Source of the DNA: Sphingobium sp.
Lineage (GTDB): Bacteria > Pseudomonadota > Alphaproteobacteria > Sphingomonadales > Sphingomonadaceae
Assembly (NCBI RefSeq): GCF_003248505.1
Contig: NZ_QFOA01000048.1
Span: forward strand, 1-25,219
Reading direction: 5' to 3'
Length of the DNA: 25,219 bases
A program made the position numbers and the translations under genes. The notes beneath the pieces were generated by a model. The model was not told the origin of the DNA and did not search any database. It saw nothing but the letters and a program-made list of their open reading frames with translations. The number at the start of each line of letters is the position of its first letter. Position 1 is the stretch's first letter. This document shows, in pieces, positions 23,803-25,219 of this stretch.

Positions 23803-23982
23803 ATGACAGGCCAGCTGGACCGGAAGGGATTGTTCAATCGATGGCGCGCCCGCCTGTCGCAGGCGCTGCTGCGCGAACCCGCCGTGGTTCTTTTGGAGCG
23901 CGACGGGGACGAGGCGGTCTCGATGGCCCGGTGCACACCGCCGCTCTTTGGAGAACAGGCCCGGATCCACTCTTCCCTTTGA
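23803..23982 (+). CDS. Small protein, 59 residues, unrecognised
   Basis: A short ORF beginning MTGQLDRKGLFNRWRARLSQ and ending in QARIHSSL. AGGAGA lies about 4 nt before the ATG, a strong ribosome binding site, and about 78% of its codons end in G or C, as in neighbouring genes. A basic/aliphatic N-terminal half looks like an amphipathic helix, and the second half is acidic then Pro-rich. TATAAC about 40 nt upstream could be a -10 element. An antisense ORF (23680-23970) exists but lacks such signals. I do not recognise the family. It sits directly upstream of the nitroreductase gene. Confidence 0.6.
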   Translation: MTGQLDRKGLFNRWRARLSQALLREPAVVLLERDGDEAVSMARCTPPLFGEQARIHSSL

Positions 23983-24036
23983 GCGTCGCGTATCTACATG
24001 GGTGCCTCTCTATCGCTTCCCTTATCAGGAGACCGC

Positions 24037-24630
24037 ATGGCCATTCCCAATCGCGACACGCACCGCTCCGTCGAGCCTCTTTTTCTGGAGCGCTGGTCGC
24101 CGCGCGCTTATGATGGGTCCGCCATTACGCAGGACGATCTCGAAACCATTTTCGATGCCGCGCGATGGGCTCCGTCGGCATTCAATTACCAGCCATGGCG
24201 GTTCCTTTACGCCCATCGCGACAGCGCCGACTGGGAACGTTTCCTAGCCTTGCTCGCACCCTTCAACCAGAGTTGGGTGAAGAATGCCGGGGCGATCGTC
24301 TTCATCCTGTCCGACACTCTGATGGCTGCACCCGGGTCGGACGATTACAAACCGTCGCACAGCCACAGCTTCGACGCTGGCGCGGCTTGGGCGCTGCTGG
24401 CGTTGCAAGCGACACGGCTGGGTTACCACGCGCACGGCATGACGGGCGTCGATTTCGACAAGGCGCGGGCGGAGCTTTCGGTCCCCGAACGCTACCGCAT
24501 AGAGGCCGCCACTGCCATCGGGCGACAGGGCGACAAATCGGTGCTGCCAGAAGCGCTCCAGGAGCGCGAGGAGCCGAGCGGTCGTCACGCGGTCGAGTCC
24601 TTCGCTTTCGCGGGCAATTTCTCTGGCTGA
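24037..24630 (+). CDS. Nitroreductase family FMN oxidoreductase
   Basis: FMN-dependent NAD(P)H oxidoreductase of the nitroreductase superfamily. The ATG at 24037 (AGGAG 6 nt upstream) gives 197 residues, and a longer in-frame start at 23998 is less likely. Family features: N-terminal RWSPRAYDG (FMN phosphate contact), ARWAPSAFNYQPWRFL, a central SFDAGAAWALLALQATRLGY helix and a C-terminal AIGRQGDKSVLPE. The true substrate (nitroaromatic, quinone or other) cannot be assigned. It is followed by an intrinsic terminator. Confidence 0.9.
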   Translation: MAIPNRDTHRSVEPLFLERWSPRAYDGSAITQDDLETIFDAARWAPSAFNYQPWRFLYAHRDSADWERFLALLAPFNQSWVKNAGAIVFILSDTLMAAPGSDDYKPSHSHSFDAGAAWALLALQATRLGYHAHGMTGVDFDKARAELSVPERYRIEAATAIGRQGDKSVLPEALQEREEPSGRHAVESFAFAGNFSG

Positions 24631-24673
24631 TTCGTCAGCTTGCGGAATGGAGAGGATTTGGGCAACATGACCG

Positions 24674-24706
24674 AAGGTGTCGCCTTTGCGGCACCTTTCT
24701 TCATTT
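24674..24706 (+). terminator. Intrinsic terminator after the nitroreductase gene
   Basis: AAGGTGTCGC and GCGGCACCTT pair over 10 bp (one G-T pair) with a 4-nt loop CTTT, followed by TCTTCATTT. It lies 44 nt after the nitroreductase stop and immediately upstream of the LOV regulator gene, which would therefore need a separate promoter. Confidence 0.75.
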
Positions 24707-24721
24707 GGCTGGCTTTGTCAC

Positions 24722-25219
24722 ATGTCCCTCTCCGAAATGATCGCCGAAAGCGCCATGGCTGCGGTGCTCACCAATCCCCGGCTTCCCGACAATCCTATCG
24801 TGGAATGCAACGAAGCGTTCCTGACGCTGACCGGCTATCACCGCGATGAGATTGTCGGGCGCAATTGCCGTTTCCTTGCAGGAGATACGGGCGATTGCGC
24901 GACGACCGATACGATCCGGGAAGCCATCCGCGACAAACGTCCACTGCTGGTGGAAATCGTCAACTACCGCAAGGACGGCACCCGGTTCCGCAACGCGCTG
25001 ATGATCGCGCCGATCTTCGGGATGGACGGCAGCGTTGATTACTTTCTGGGATCGCAGATGGCGGTGGGGGACGACCGCAGCAGCGATGCACGGGAAAGGA
25101 TCGCTGCTCTCACCGAACGGCAGCGCTCAGTTCTGATCGCCATGGCGGAGGGGCGGCTGAACAAGCAGATCGCCTATGACCTGGGCCTGACCGAACGCAC
25201 GGTGAAAATGCATCGTGCC
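24722..25219 (+). CDS. LOV-domain blue-light regulator with LuxR-type HTH (EL222-like; cut by window end)
   Basis: Predicted blue-light-activated transcription factor. The 166 visible residues comprise a LOV domain (about 20-115) with the photoactive cysteine C49 in the GRNCRFL motif, flavin-contacting N81 (VNYRKDG), N91 (FRNALMI) and Q112 (GSQMAV), then a linker and a LuxR/GerE helix-turn-helix (about 130-166; LTERQRSVLIAMAEG, NKQIAYDLGLTERTVKMH) truncated by the window edge. LOV followed by LuxR HTH is the architecture of EL222 from Erythrobacter litoralis. The ATG at 24722 has no strong ribosome binding site; ATG 24737 is an alternative. It lies immediately after the terminator behind the nitroreductase. 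Confidence 0.9.
   Translation, partial: MSLSEMIAESAMAAVLTNPRLPDNPIVECNEAFLTLTGYHRDEIVGRNCRFLAGDTGDCATTDTIREAIRDKRPLLVEIVNYRKDGTRFRNALMIAPIFGMDGSVDYFLGSQMAVGDDRSSDARERIAALTERQRSVLIAMAEGRLNKQIAYDLGLTERTVKMHRA

Noticed and set aside
23680..23970. A 96-codon minus-strand frame overlapping the small ORF
   Set aside because: No ribosome binding site or family features; the plus-strand ORF has a better start signal.
1..25219. tRNA, rRNA, CRISPR, transposase or prophage genes
   Set aside because: I looked for cloverleaf ends, spaced repeats and transposase motifs and found none.

Overview
The window is a high-GC, gene-dense piece of what looks like a chromosome from an alphaproteobacterium, most likely a member of the Sphingomonadales (Sphingomonas/Sphingobium-like). 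The main evidence is the rne - amiC - PBP1a - prfB order typical of Alphaproteobacteria, an RNase E with a long acidic insertion in its S1 domain, a prfB without the programmed frameshift, a large TonB-dependent receptor and an EL222-type LOV-HTH photoreceptor. The genus cannot be fixed by eye. I see no tRNA, rRNA, CRISPR array, insertion sequence or prophage.

Left part (1-6200, mostly minus strand). The alpha ribosomal operon rpsM-rpsK-rpoA runs off the left edge. A good promoter lies upstream of rpsM, with a terminator-like hairpin just inside the predicted leader. A lone plus-strand 2H phosphoesterase (thpR-like) separates this operon from the oppositely ordered housekeeping cluster rpmH-rnpA-yidD-yidC-engB-phnA-like, which covers ribosomal protein L34, RNase P protein, membrane protein insertion and ribosome-assembly GTPase functions. 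A 9-bp hairpin between yidC and engB contains the likely engB ribosome binding site.

Middle (6230-16880). A minus-strand operon of rne, a periplasmic M48 protease with TPRs and a DsbA/ScsC-like oxidoreductase ends in a clear intrinsic terminator. Divergently, amiC, the bifunctional penicillin-binding protein 1A and prfB run on the plus strand. The rne mRNA would carry a structured 5' leader.

Right part (16876-25219). A lipoprotein-type SAM methyltransferase overlaps the prfB stop. Two small unrecognised genes follow. Next is a two-gene unit, a TonB-dependent receptor followed after 2 nt by a secreted nucleotide pyrophosphatase/phosphodiesterase. It is preceded by 11-bp-periodic repeats resembling a Pho box, which suggests scavenging of organic phosphodiesters under phosphate starvation. 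A LysR regulator follows, and its 67-nt leader can fold into a compact three-way junction that would cover the ribosome binding site. Then come a phosphoribosyltransferase, a 59-codon small ORF with a good ribosome binding site, an FMN nitroreductase, an intrinsic terminator, and the start of a LOV-LuxR blue-light regulator cut by the right edge.

Nothing here is a recognisable new defence or mobile system. The best candidates for undescribed biology are the regulatory RNA and DNA elements (rpsM, engB, rne and lysR leaders, and the Pho-box-like repeats) and the LOV-HTH neighbourhood with its small ORF.
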